Below the pieces are notes generated by a model. The model was not told the origin of the DNA. It searched no databases and saw only the letters and a list, made by a program, of their open reading frames with translations. Shown here piece after piece: positions 1 to 7,112 of a stretch of DNA of 64,000 bases. Position numbers and translations under genes: made by a program. Source of the stretch: Fibrobacter sp. (lineage in GTDB: Bacteria; Fibrobacterota; Fibrobacteria; Fibrobacterales; Fibrobacteraceae); assembly GCA_024398965.1 (NCBI GenBank), contig JAKSIF010000010.1, positions 25,847 through 89,846 on the forward strand. Direction: 5' to 3'. Positions within the stretch are counted from its first letter, which is position 1. Every line of letters begins with the position of its first letter.

Positions 1-2326
1 TAACCACAATGGTCAAAGTCAAGGACGTCGCCTGAATATCATCCACCTTACCAGTGGATGCACTCTTGTCGGAAACGATTGCCTTAATTTCGATGGTGGT
101 CTTGTCCATTTTTTCATAGTCAAGGACAACACCGTCCTTAATGGTAATCACACCCGTAGCAGGATTCATGGCAAACAGGGAATCAACTAACGCAAAGTTT
201 ACATCGGCAGGATCAAAGGTATAGACGAATTCATCGTCATCAACATCAAAGACCTTGATCGCGCCCTGCAGAGTTTCTCCGGCAGGAGTATTTTCATCAA
301 CTGTGAAGACAGTATTCTTTGCAGAAGGAGGGTCGTTAACCGGGGTAACGGCGATACTAATCGTTGCTGAGCCAGAAACATTACCCATGACATCTTCTAC
401 AGCGAAGTTAAAGGAAGCATATTCTTCCTCATCATACTTGTCTTTGACGGCAACAAACTGCAAATCGCCAATGCTGTCAACAGGAATCCGCACATGCTTT
501 GTGCTAGAAACCTTTACTGTATCACCCTTATAGAGAAGGGCTCCGTTATTCACATTGCCCTGAATGACAATGCCCTTCTGGCTTACAGGAGCCAAGGCTG
601 TGGATTCGTAATAGAAGTCTGTAGATTTAAAGGTAAAGGCAGAATCTTCCTGGGCTACAACAGCAGCATCCTTAGTAAGAGGAGGGTTATTGGAGTTGGC
701 TACAACCAATTCGAAATAGCCTTCACGTTTGTTACCAGGAAGAACCGCGCCGCTCAAATTGAACACTTTAAAATGAAGCGTTTCGGGAAGTTCATTAATT
801 GTATCTGCAGCCACATTGATATACACATTGAAGGCAGAGTCAGGATACAGATGTCCTGCAGTAATTTTAACAATACCGGAATCACGGATTTCATTAATGG
901 AGGAAATCGTTACGCTGTCTTCCTCATATACGGTATCCTTGGCCAAGCACAAAGGAAGCTTGGCAAGTTCAGTTACATTAAAGTCTTCCAAGGAGGCTGT
1001 AGATTCATCGAGATCAAAGCAATAGTTGAAATAGACATTGCTATTTGCCTTTTCCGACAGTTTAATTGGAACCTTGGAATCTTCATTATTTTCAGGGAAA
1101 GTTCCCTGAGCAAGGGCAGTGGGATCCAAATCCAAAATAGGAGGATCAAAGGGGACATAACGAAAATCGCCAGTAATATCGGATTCAAAGTGCAGGCTAT
1201 CTGCAACCAGCTGACCTGCCAAAACAAAGTGGTCCTTAATGGTAAAGGAGCCGCTGGTCATGAACGTACCCTGGTAGGAAGGTTCTATAAGAGCATCCCA
1301 CACGATGTCCTTATTCGTATAGAACAGCACATTACCTGCATACTGCTTATTCGTCACATACGTAGCATTAGCCGGGATGAAATTTTCCCAACTACCGGAA
1401 GCACTATTCCAAGTCGCTTCGGGATTCACGTACACAACCTGGATAATACCGCTGTTTACGGAAGCATCAATATTGATTCCATTTTCCACATAGAAGCGAG
1501 AAAGACGGCCATCCTTATGGTCCGCATTCTGCGCTCCAGAGGGCATTCTAATGTAGAGATATTTGTGCTTTGTATGCGCTAATGTTATTTCGCTCAGGTA
1601 TTCATCGTAAATCTTTTGAGTAGTATCCAGAATAGGCGGCACATCCAGGTAGAATACTTCTCCATCCACGTTATCGGTCATGATAACAGGTTTCAGTTCC
1701 ACACCAGCAGGGACATCCCACTTGGGAACCGTCAAGTGAACATCAACATTGGGAACTTCTGCGGGGCATTTTTCATAGCCGTCTTCGGCAAAAGGAGCGT
1801 AAACATCCCCCTTGACGTTAGCCATCCAACGAACTGTTGAAATATTGACGTTATTGGGATCCGCACCAGCAATTACAACGTCACCCTTGACACAATAATC
1901 ACCTTCATAAACAGTACTAGGAGCATTGTACCAACTGGCAAGACCAACATTACCAAGAACCCTAGCTGGGCCCATCAACAATGTATCACGATCAGGACTT
2001 GTGTTTCCAGTACTGAAGTTGAGATTACCACCAACAAGAAGTGGGCCGCCAATGGTGTGCTGACCATTGTTGAATATGATATCACCGGAGGCGGTGCCAT
2101 TGAAGCCACTCACTTCGGCAATAATCACGTTGCCCTTATTAAAGTTGATTCCTACGGTTCCCCATAGTTTATACTTCATCAAATCTTCCCAGTACTGTTG
2201 TTGGGAATCTTCATCTACGCCTTCGAAGTATAGCGGAGCCACATCTGCCGCGAAAGCAGATCCAGCGAAGAGCAGGGTCATCAGCGGCAAGAAAGTTCGA
2301 CTTATGTAATTCTTCAATATTTTCAT
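1..2326 (-). CDS. Large secreted cadherin-like surface protein, 3' end beyond the window
   Basis: The minus-strand frame stays open from an ATG at 2326 to the window edge, giving 775 codons with no stop. The first ~26 residues form a signal peptide (MKILKNYISRTFLPL, then a hydrophobic run ending AFA-AD). Residues ~30-330 are a beta-rich region I cannot assign. The last ~150 residues contain PVNDPPSA and VDENTPAGE followed by a DVDDDEF motif, the pattern of cadherin-type repeats. This is probably an exported adhesin or cell-surface protein; Fibrobacter carries many multi-repeat proteins of this sort. A purine-rich GGGGGAG lies ~6 nt before the ATG and a perfect TATAAT (minus strand, 2387-2382) lies 56 nt upstream. 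A TTTGAG/CTCAAA hairpin (2340-2355) sits in the predicted leader. The C-terminal sorting region is not visible, so secretion route and total length are unknown. Confidence 0.85.
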   Translation of the reverse strand, partial: MKILKNYISRTFLPLMTLLFAGSAFAADVAPLYFEGVDEDSQQQYWEDLMKYKLWGTVGINFNKGNVIIAEVSGFNGTASGDIIFNNGQHTIGGPLLVGGNLNFSTGNTSPDRDTLLMGPARVLGNVGLASWYNAPSTVYEGDYCVKGDVVIAGADPNNVNISTVRWMANVKGDVYAPFAEDGYEKCPAEVPNVDVHLTVPKWDVPAGVELKPVIMTDNVDGEVFYLDVPPILDTTQKIYDEYLSEITLAHTKHKYLYIRMPSGAQNADHKDGRLSRFYVENGINIDASVNSGIIQVVYVNPEATWNSASGSWENFIPANATYVTNKQYAGNVLFYTNKDIVWDALIEPSYQGTFMTSGSFTIKDHFVLAGQLVADSLHFESDITGDFRYVPFDPPILDLDPTALAQGTFPENNEDSKVPIKLSEKANSNVYFNYCFDLDESTASLEDFNVTELAKLPLCLAKDTVYEEDSVTISSINEIRDSGIVKITAGHLYPDSAFNVYINVAADTINELPETLHFKVFNLSGAVLPGNKREGYFELVVANSNNPPLTKDAAVVAQEDSAFTFKSTDFYYESTALAPVSQKGIVIQGNVNNGALLYKGDTVKVSSTKHVRIPVDSIGDLQFVAVKDKYDEEEYASFNFAVEDVMGNVSGSATISIAVTPVNDPPSAKNTVFTVDENTPAGETLQGAIKVFDVDDDEFVYTFDPADVNFALVDSLFAMNPATGVITIKDGVVLDYEKMDKTTIEIKAIVSDKSASTGKVDDIQATSLTLTIVV

Positions 2327-2481
2327 GATACACTCCCCCTTTGAGGAGACTCAAACGTTTATTTATCCTTACAAAAGATATATTATAAAGAAGCCAAAGG
2401 ATAACCAAATATTTACAAGTCATGGATAAAGTGACAATAATAGCCTAATTTTGCAGATTCTTGTGATGACACACGTATTTT

Positions 2482-2500
2482 TAACGCACATTTTGCGTTA
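2482..2500. promoter_or_regulatory. Perfect palindrome TAACGCA-N5-TGCGTTA
   Basis: Two 7-bp arms are separated by 5 nt in the gap between the divergent surface-protein gene and the SRP RNA gene. It lies ~155 bp upstream of the former and ~30 bp upstream of the SRP -35 box. It could be a repressor or activator operator, or an RNA hairpin. The cognate protein is unknown. Confidence 0.4.
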
Positions 2501-2528
2501 CAACTAAGCAAAAAAAGACTCAATCGTC

Positions 2529-2557
2529 TTGAAAAAAGGTTCAAACCTTTCTATATT
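2529..2557 (+). promoter_or_regulatory. Sigma-70 promoter of the SRP RNA gene
   Basis: TTGAAA (2529-2534) and TATATT (2552-2557) are separated by exactly 17 bp. The predicted start at ~2562-2564 coincides with the 5' end of the folded SRP RNA. Confidence 0.7.
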
Positions 2558-2561
2558 GCTG

Positions 2562-2664
2562 GTTCCTAGGCCCTGCGCAATGACTATTTGCGGGCAAATC
2601 GCCAGGGCGAAAGCAGCAACGGACTTGCGGATTTTTATGTGCTCAGGTAGCCTAGGATTTTTTT
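2562..2664 (+). ncRNA. ffs: Signal recognition particle RNA (4.5S-like)
   Basis: This RNA should pair with Ffh to target nascent membrane and secreted proteins. It begins GGTTCCTAGGC, and TCCTAGGC is exactly complementary to GCCTAGGA near its 3' end, closing one long hairpin. The apical domain has the SRP signature: CCAGG on the 5' side and AGCAAC on the 3' side flank a GAAA tetraloop closed by GC pairs (2601-2620). Most bacterial SRP RNAs have a 3-bp apical stem with a GGAA loop; here the stem looks one pair shorter. A T-run follows the closing helix. Size (~100 nt) and promoter placement fit the small bacterial class. The assignment is by motif and fold; a covariance-model search would settle it. 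Confidence 0.8.
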
Positions 2665-2666
2665 AC

Positions 2667-2702
2667 TAACCCGCCGGATTTCTAACCGCGGGTTATTTTT
2701 TT
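2667..2702 (+). terminator. Rho-independent terminator after the SRP RNA
   Basis: AACCCGC pairs with GCGGGTT around a ~13-nt loop and is followed by ATTTTTTT. Confidence 0.75.
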
Positions 2703-2747
2703 ATAATTGCACATGGAAACGAAAGATTCCCCGACTCCGCTTTCTTA

Positions 2748-2840
2748 ATTGTTAATTGTTAATTGTTAATTGTTAATTGTTAATTGTTAATTGTTAATTG
2801 TTAATCTTTCATCCTTCATTCTTCATTTTTCATTTTTCAC
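2748..2840. repeat. Heptanucleotide array (TTAATTG)n followed by TTCATTY heptads
   Basis: About eight head-to-tail TTAATTG units are followed by five TTCAT-type heptads that run to the cobC start codon. This is the longest example of the heptad-periodic intergenic elements in this window. Any reading frame through it is low complexity. The 515-bp gap between the surface protein and cobC otherwise holds only the SRP gene and its signals. Confidence 0.85.
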
Positions 2841-2841
2841 C

Positions 2842-3459
2842 ATGATTCTCTGGACCATTCGCCACACCAAGCCCTACAATCCCAACGACCTCTGCTACGG
2901 CCGTCTGGATTTTGACGTCTCCCCCACCTTCGAAGAAGAAAGCGACGGCGCCATCAAGGCACTGATCGAAGCCGGAGCAAAGCCGACCAAGCTGTACGCC
3001 AGTCCACTGCTGCGCTGCAAACGACTTGCCGAAAAGGCCGGCGCAGCGGTAAGCCTTCCTGTTGAGTACCGAGACGAAATCATCGAAATCAACTTCGGCG
3101 ACTGGGAAGGCCAAAAACTGAATGAAGTCCCCAAGGACCAGATGAAAAGCTGGGCAGAAGATCTGCGCGGATACCGTTTCCCAAATGGCGAAAACTTCTT
3201 CGACATAGACGAACGCGTTGGACGTCTGCTGGACACACTGGATGATGACGGAGAATTCCTTTGGGTGAGTCACGCCGGCGTTATCGCCGCACTGCAGCAC
3301 TTCGCATGCGGGCTACCCAACGAACAATTCGTAGAGGGAGCCTTCAGCTACGCCATGGTAACCAAGTTCGAGTTTAAGCGCAACGCAGACGGACACTACC
3401 GCGGAACCTTTACAAAGATCCACGACGGCATCCAGATGGTACCGTTGAAGATCGGCTAG
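2842..3459 (+). CDS. cobC: Alpha-ribazole phosphatase-like histidine phosphatase (CobC family)
   Basis: This 205-aa cytoplasmic enzyme has the catalytic RHT motif at residues 7-9, the LCYGR element at 17-21 typical of CobC, Arg58, Glu82 and the second histidine in WVSHAGV (His144). CobC removes the 5' phosphate from alpha-ribazole phosphate late in cobalamin assembly. Its family (histidine phosphatases) is broad, so another phosphoester substrate is possible, and no other cobalamin gene is in the window. I chose the ATG at 2842 because the frame extends upstream only into heptanucleotide repeat. No Shine-Dalgarno is visible in that repeat. The stop codon shares bases with the stop of the convergent gene. 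Confidence 0.8.
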   Translation: MILWTIRHTKPYNPNDLCYGRLDFDVSPTFEEESDGAIKALIEAGAKPTKLYASPLLRCKRLAEKAGAAVSLPVEYRDEIIEINFGDWEGQKLNEVPKDQMKSWAEDLRGYRFPNGENFFDIDERVGRLLDTLDDDGEFLWVSHAGVIAALQHFACGLPNEQFVEGAFSYAMVTKFEFKRNADGHYRGTFTKIHDGIQMVPLKIG

Positions 3460-4418
3460 AAATCAAGCGTAAACAGAGCTTGCGCGCCACCCCTGAAATT
3501 GGGCAGCAGCGCCAGATGCAGCGGATTGTCAAAATCGCTCAGCAGGGCGTCAACCGCGGCATCACCCATAGAGTACAGATACAGCAGGGCCATGGCCCAT
3601 ATGTACTGGTTTCGATTCTTACGATAGTAGGTAACCCTTTCCTCGACCCTTTCGTATTCCTCGGACATGGTGGTCTCCCCCGCCATAAGATGTTTGCGAT
3701 CCAGGTAGTACTCCACCATATTCTGGGAAGTCCAGATACTGGTTGCAGAACCAATCAGGCCCATGTACAAAAGACCGGCTTTTCCGAACTCCCTGTTGTA
3801 CATCTGCCCAAAGCCCGGGAGAATCGCCCAAAGCACAGCACTCTTCATGCTCTTGAGTTCCACACTCCGGTGATTGTTGTTGTACCAGATACCAAAAGCA
3901 TCGAACATTCCGTACAGGTGCAAGCCATAGAGCCAGGCAGTCTCTGCCTTGCGCAAGTCTTCCTGTTCCATTTTCTTGTCGTTGTACGCACGAACTCGGT
4001 TCAGGTTCTCGTTGCGTTTAGCCTGAAACACGGCAATGCTATCCCTAGGAGGATTGTCGAAAAGAAGCTTTGTGTAGTAGGATACGGAATCCCGGAACGG
4101 CGCGGCCTGTTCCAGCACCCGGTCGTACTGGTAGGACTTGTTGAACACCACCTCGTAGAACAGTGCTAGTTCGATACCTGTAATGAACCCTCCACGGACA
4201 TAATGCTCTGTGTAGTACTGGCCTCCACCGGGCAAGATACTGAGCAGCATGGTTACAGCAAGAGAATTACGTTCCGTGGGAATATCCCACTCGTTAACCT
4301 TCAAGGAGTCTATCGCCTCAATGCCGGTAACTCCCTTCTGCAGAGGATCTGCAGAATAGGCAGAAACCGATAGCACAAGGGCCATCGCTAGACCGACCAT
4401 CAAGGAACGTAACAACAT
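3456..4418 (-). CDS. Exported DUF5683-like protein
   Basis: The 320-aa product has a signal peptide (MLLRSLMVGLAMALVLSVSA) and two related Gly-rich membrane-seeking segments, LLSILPGGGQYYTEHY (~57-72) and LWAILPGFGQMYNREF (~196-211). This duplicated P-G-x-GQ-x-Y motif matches my memory of DUF5683 proteins of Bacteroidetes and Fibrobacteres. A Lys/Arg/Glu-rich helical stretch lies between the repeats. Function is unknown; an envelope role is inferred. There is no Shine-Dalgarno. A TATATT box ends 7 nt before the ATG, so the mRNA is probably leaderless. The 3' end overlaps cobC by 4 bp in convergent orientation. Confidence 0.8.
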   Translation of the reverse strand: MLLRSLMVGLAMALVLSVSAYSADPLQKGVTGIEAIDSLKVNEWDIPTERNSLAVTMLLSILPGGGQYYTEHYVRGGFITGIELALFYEVVFNKSYQYDRVLEQAAPFRDSVSYYTKLLFDNPPRDSIAVFQAKRNENLNRVRAYNDKKMEQEDLRKAETAWLYGLHLYGMFDAFGIWYNNNHRSVELKSMKSAVLWAILPGFGQMYNREFGKAGLLYMGLIGSATSIWTSQNMVEYYLDRKHLMAGETTMSEEYERVEERVTYYRKNRNQYIWAMALLYLYSMGDAAVDALLSDFDNPLHLALLPNFRGGAQALFTLDF

Positions 4419-4504
4419 TGCCGAAAATATAGATAAATGGACTTTGATAAAGGTAAACCACAGGGAAAGATGCCCGCCAGAAGGAATTTTTTTATTTTTT
4501 TTGA

Positions 4505-4534
4505 CGGAGTCTACTCCGTGTCATTTTATGACAC
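4505..4534. promoter_or_regulatory. Two abutting palindromes upstream of pncC
   Basis: CGGAGT-CT-ACTCCG (4505-4518) is directly followed by GTGTCAT-TTT-ATGACAC (4518-4534). The second contains TGTCA-N5-TGACA, also found upstream of parE at 49457. They lie over the -35 region of a likely promoter with -10 TATATT at 4545-4550. The regulator is unknown. Confidence 0.45.
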
Positions 4535-4572
4535 TATCTGTTTGTATATTTGTAACATCAAAGGAAATGATA

Positions 4573-5088
4573 ATGGCAAACGAAAACATCCAAGAACTTG
4601 CAAAGGCTGTCAAGGAAGCCCTGGAATCCAGGGGCGAAATGATGGCCACTGCGGAATCCTGCACGGGCGGCCTCATTGCCAGCACCATCGTAGACATTCC
4701 CGGTTCCTCCGCGGTTCTTGCCGGCGGCGTTGTCGCCTACCAGAACCATATCAAGGTGCAGCTTCTGGATGTTCCCGCAGACATTATCGAAAAGCACGGC
4801 GTCGTGAGTGCAGAAACTGTCGCCGCCATGGCCGAAGGAGCCCGCAAGAAATTCGGGTGCCAGTGGGCCGTGGCCACCACAGGCATCGCAGGTCCCGGTG
4901 GAGCCGAACCCGGCAAACCCGTAGGAACCGTATGGATGTGTGTCAACAGTTGTTTGCAAAATGAGGTTTTTTGCGAAGTTTTTCCTGGAAACCGGTCCGA
5001 AGTACGTGAAAAATGCGTGTATACAATATTGAGCAGGTTACTTTTTTTGTTAAATAGACAAAAAAGCACTTGCACAAGTGAACACTAG
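4573..5088 (+). CDS. pncC: Nicotinamide-nucleotide amidase (stand-alone CinA C-terminal domain)
   Basis: PncC hydrolyses NMN to nicotinate mononucleotide and ammonia, recycling the pyridine nucleotide released by NAD-dependent DNA ligase. The 171-aa protein is the CinA C-terminal domain alone, with AESCTGG (27-33) and TGIAGPGG (103-110), the family's conserved loops. Of two in-frame ATGs 6 nt apart, the second has AAGGAA at a 6-nt spacing and is preferred. The region before it contains no other credible start. recA follows 43 nt downstream; the recA -35 box and LexA-like site lie inside the last codons of this gene. The recA neighbourhood is a common place for cinA-type genes. Confidence 0.92.
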   Translation: MANENIQELAKAVKEALESRGEMMATAESCTGGLIASTIVDIPGSSAVLAGGVVAYQNHIKVQLLDVPADIIEKHGVVSAETVAAMAEGARKKFGCQWAVATTGIAGPGGAEPGKPVGTVWMCVNSCLQNEVFCEVFPGNRSEVREKCVYTILSRLLFLLNRQKSTCTSEH

Positions 5089-5098
5089 TTATTATATT
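5070..5098 (+). promoter_or_regulatory. recA promoter with overlapping LexA-like box
   Basis: TTGCAC (5070-5075) and TATATT (5093-5098) are 17 bp apart. TGCAC-AAGT-GAACA (5071-5084) covers the -35. On the minus strand it reads TGTTC-N4-GTGCA, one mismatch from the TGCNC-N4-GTGCA box that I recall being reported for Fibrobacter succinogenes LexA. Placement over the -35 fits SOS repression. Confidence 0.65.
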
Positions 5099-5131
5099 TA
5101 AAAACAGATAAAACAAAATACGGAGTCAATC

Positions 5132-6238
5132 ATGGCTAAGAAGATGAATGTACCAGGCGCAAACCCCATTAGCAACCTTTCCGCAGATAAGGCCAAGGCT
5201 GTAGAAGCAGCCATCGCACAGATCGAAAAGAATTATGGTAAAGGTTCCATCATGGCCCTGGGTCAGCAACCTATCGAAGATATCCCCGTTATCCCCTCCG
5301 GCTGTATCCAGCTGGATATGGCCCTGGGCGTAGGCGGTTTCCCCCGCGGCCGAATCATCGAAATCTACGGACCCGAATCTTCCGGTAAGACAACCCTTAC
5401 TCTCCACGCCATTGCCGAAGCCCAGAAGCTTGGCGGTGTGGCAGCCTTCATCGATGCGGAACACGCCTTCGACGCAGTCTATGCTCGCAAGCTGGGGGTA
5501 GATATCGAATCTCTCCTGGTATCCCAGCCCGACACTGGCGAACAGGCTCTCGACATTGCCGAAACCCTGGTCCGTTCCGGCGCCATCGACATTATCGTTA
5601 TCGACTCCGTGGCAGCGCTTGTTCCCCAGGCCGAAATCAACGGCGAAATGGGCGACAACCACGTAGGCCTCCAAGCTCGCCTCATGAGCCAGGCTCTCCG
5701 TAAGCTCACCGGCATTCTCTCCAAGTCCAACACCTGCATGCTGTTCATCAACCAGCTGCGCATGAAGATCGGTGTCATGTTCGGCAATCCCGAAACCACT
5801 ACCGGTGGTAACGCACTTAAGTTCTACGCCACCCAGCGTATCGATATCCGTCGTATCGCCGCCATCAAGGACGGCGAAGACGTCATCGGTAACCGCACCC
5901 GCGTAAAGATCGTGAAAAACAAGGTCGCCGCACCCTTCACCCAGTGCGAATTCGACATTCTCTACGGCTGCGGCATCTCCCGCGAAGCCTCCATCCTGGA
6001 TCTGGCTACCGAAATGGACATCGTCCAGAAGAGCGGTTCCTGGTTTAGCTACAACAACGAACGCATCGGCCAGGGTCGCGAGAACACCCGCCTCTTCCTG
6101 AAGGACAATCCGGATCTCTGCAACGAAATCGAAGAAAAGATTCGCGAAAGCATGAAGGATGTGGAACTGTTCAAGCTGAACGAAGGCGACGCTCTGGCTG
6201 CTGACGACGACATGGAAATCAGCGCCGACGAAGTTTAA
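5132..6238 (+). CDS. recA: Recombinase RecA
   Basis: RecA forms ATP-dependent filaments on single-stranded DNA, catalyses strand exchange and triggers LexA self-cleavage. The 368-aa protein has the N-terminal helix, Walker A GPESSGKT (80-87), the Walker B strand [11 protein letters not shown]1/L2 loop segments including [15 protein letters not shown], and an acidic C-terminal tail ending in EISADEV. Length is typical (about 350 aa). The start has GGAGTC at a suitable spacing. It is transcribed from its own promoter inside the end of pncC and is closed by a strong terminator, so it is probably monocistronic. No intein or disruption is seen. Confidence 0.98.
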   Translation: MAKKMNVPGANPISNLSADKAKAVEAAIAQIEKNYGKGSIMALGQQPIEDIPVIPSGCIQLDMALGVGGFPRGRIIEIYGPESSGKTTLTLHAIAEAQKLGGVAAFIDAEHAFDAVYARKLGVDIESLLVSQPDTGEQALDIAETLVRSGAIDIIVIDSVAALVPQAEINGEMGDNHVGLQARLMSQALRKLTGILSKSNTCMLFINQLRMKIGVMFGNPETTTGGNALKFYATQRIDIRRIAAIKDGEDVIGNRTRVKIVKNKVAAPFTQCEFDILYGCGISREASILDLATEMDIVQKSGSWFSYNNERIGQGRENTRLFLKDNPDLCNEIEEKIRESMKDVELFKLNEGDALAADDDMEISADEV

Positions 6239-6278
6239 CAGGCTTCATCGATCTTAACAGAATTCTTCCTTAAAAAAG

Positions 6279-6327
6279 AACTTCGGTTTCTCTTTCTTAG
6301 CCATTGGGAGAGACCGAAGTTTTTTTA
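6279..6327 (+). terminator. Terminator after recA
   Basis: AACTTCGG pairs with CCGAAGTT, extended by a U-rich/A-G-rich stem, followed by seven Ts. The T-run ends 15 nt before the next start codon. Confidence 0.85.
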
Positions 6328-6341
6328 CTATCTTGATAGAC

Positions 6342-7112
6342 ATGTTCAAACGTCTTTCCATTCCTGCTATGGCGGTCGCCTTGATGGCCGCATATGCAAA
6401 CGGTCAGAATTCCTGTCCCAAGTTTCTGATTGGCTCCCCCATGGTCGTAAACATCGAGGGCAACTTCGTGAATGCCAAGAATTCCAGGAGCAGGATGGAT
6501 GTGGAATGGCGTCACCATCCCGAAAGTCTGGACACCTTCTTCGTGAACCTGCCGGACCGCCCTAGGTTCAATTTCATTACCGCCGGTGAGTACCGTTACC
6601 TGGTGTTCCCCGACGCCAAGATCAAGCGGCAGCTGGGATTGCACCACCTGAAGGAAACCATCGGTGAAACTCCGCTGAAGCTTGACGACATGGAACTTCT
6701 TGCAAACGGGCAGTTCCTGTGCAAGGACAGCACCCAGCAGAAGCCCAACATTCTTTCGACCGCATTCTCAAATATGTGGTGGAGCCTTGTTGCCGACAGT
6801 CTGCCGCAACCGTCCCGCGTAACCACGAAAGGCGCCCGCAAGGAAGCTCGAACATTTTTCATCCGTCAGTGGAAGATTTACTCCGGCGAAAGCTTGCCCA
6901 CCCTGGTAAGGCTGGAAAGCGAAAAATATAGCGGTGAAATCTGGATCCGTTCCGCCTACCCTATGCAGGCTTTGGAATCCGACCCGTTAAAAAACAACGT
7001 GGAGAAGAAATCCCCCACACCCATGCCTGACTTATTCAGAAAAATTCCTGTGAAAGGGGAAAGAAAAATACCCCTGATACTCAAGCTGAATCAGGAACTT
7101 CTGCGCGAGTGA
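6342..7112 (+). CDS. Secreted protein of unknown function
   Basis: The 256-aa product starts with a signal peptide (MFKRLSIPAMAVALMAAYANG). The mature part is mixed polar with no motif I recognise. Residues ~55-95 include a WRHHPESLDTFFVNLP segment, and the tail is rich in Lys and Pro. The DNA directly upstream is the recA terminator and no Shine-Dalgarno is seen. A TTG 9 nt earlier is a less likely start. Its last 81 bp are antisense to the 3' end of the facing outer-membrane protein gene. Codon use resembles its neighbours. Both the signal peptide and the facing envelope gene suggest a periplasmic or outer-membrane location, which is inference. Confidence 0.75.
   Translation: MFKRLSIPAMAVALMAAYANGQNSCPKFLIGSPMVVNIEGNFVNAKNSRSRMDVEWRHHPESLDTFFVNLPDRPRFNFITAGEYRYLVFPDAKIKRQLGLHHLKETIGETPLKLDDMELLANGQFLCKDSTQQKPNILSTAFSNMWWSLVADSLPQPSRVTTKGARKEARTFFIRQWKIYSGESLPTLVRLESEKYSGEIWIRSAYPMQALESDPLKNNVEKKSPTPMPDLFRKIPVKGERKIPLILKLNQELLRE

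Noticed and set aside
494..1582. A 362-codon plus-strand frame over the surface-protein gene
   Set aside because: The opposite strand has a continuous frame with a signal peptide and cadherin motifs; the plus frame has no recognisable features.
2791..2841. An upstream start for cobC adding 17 residues
   Set aside because: The extra residues are encoded by the heptanucleotide repeat and the catalytic RHT motif sits at the expected distance from the ATG at 2842.
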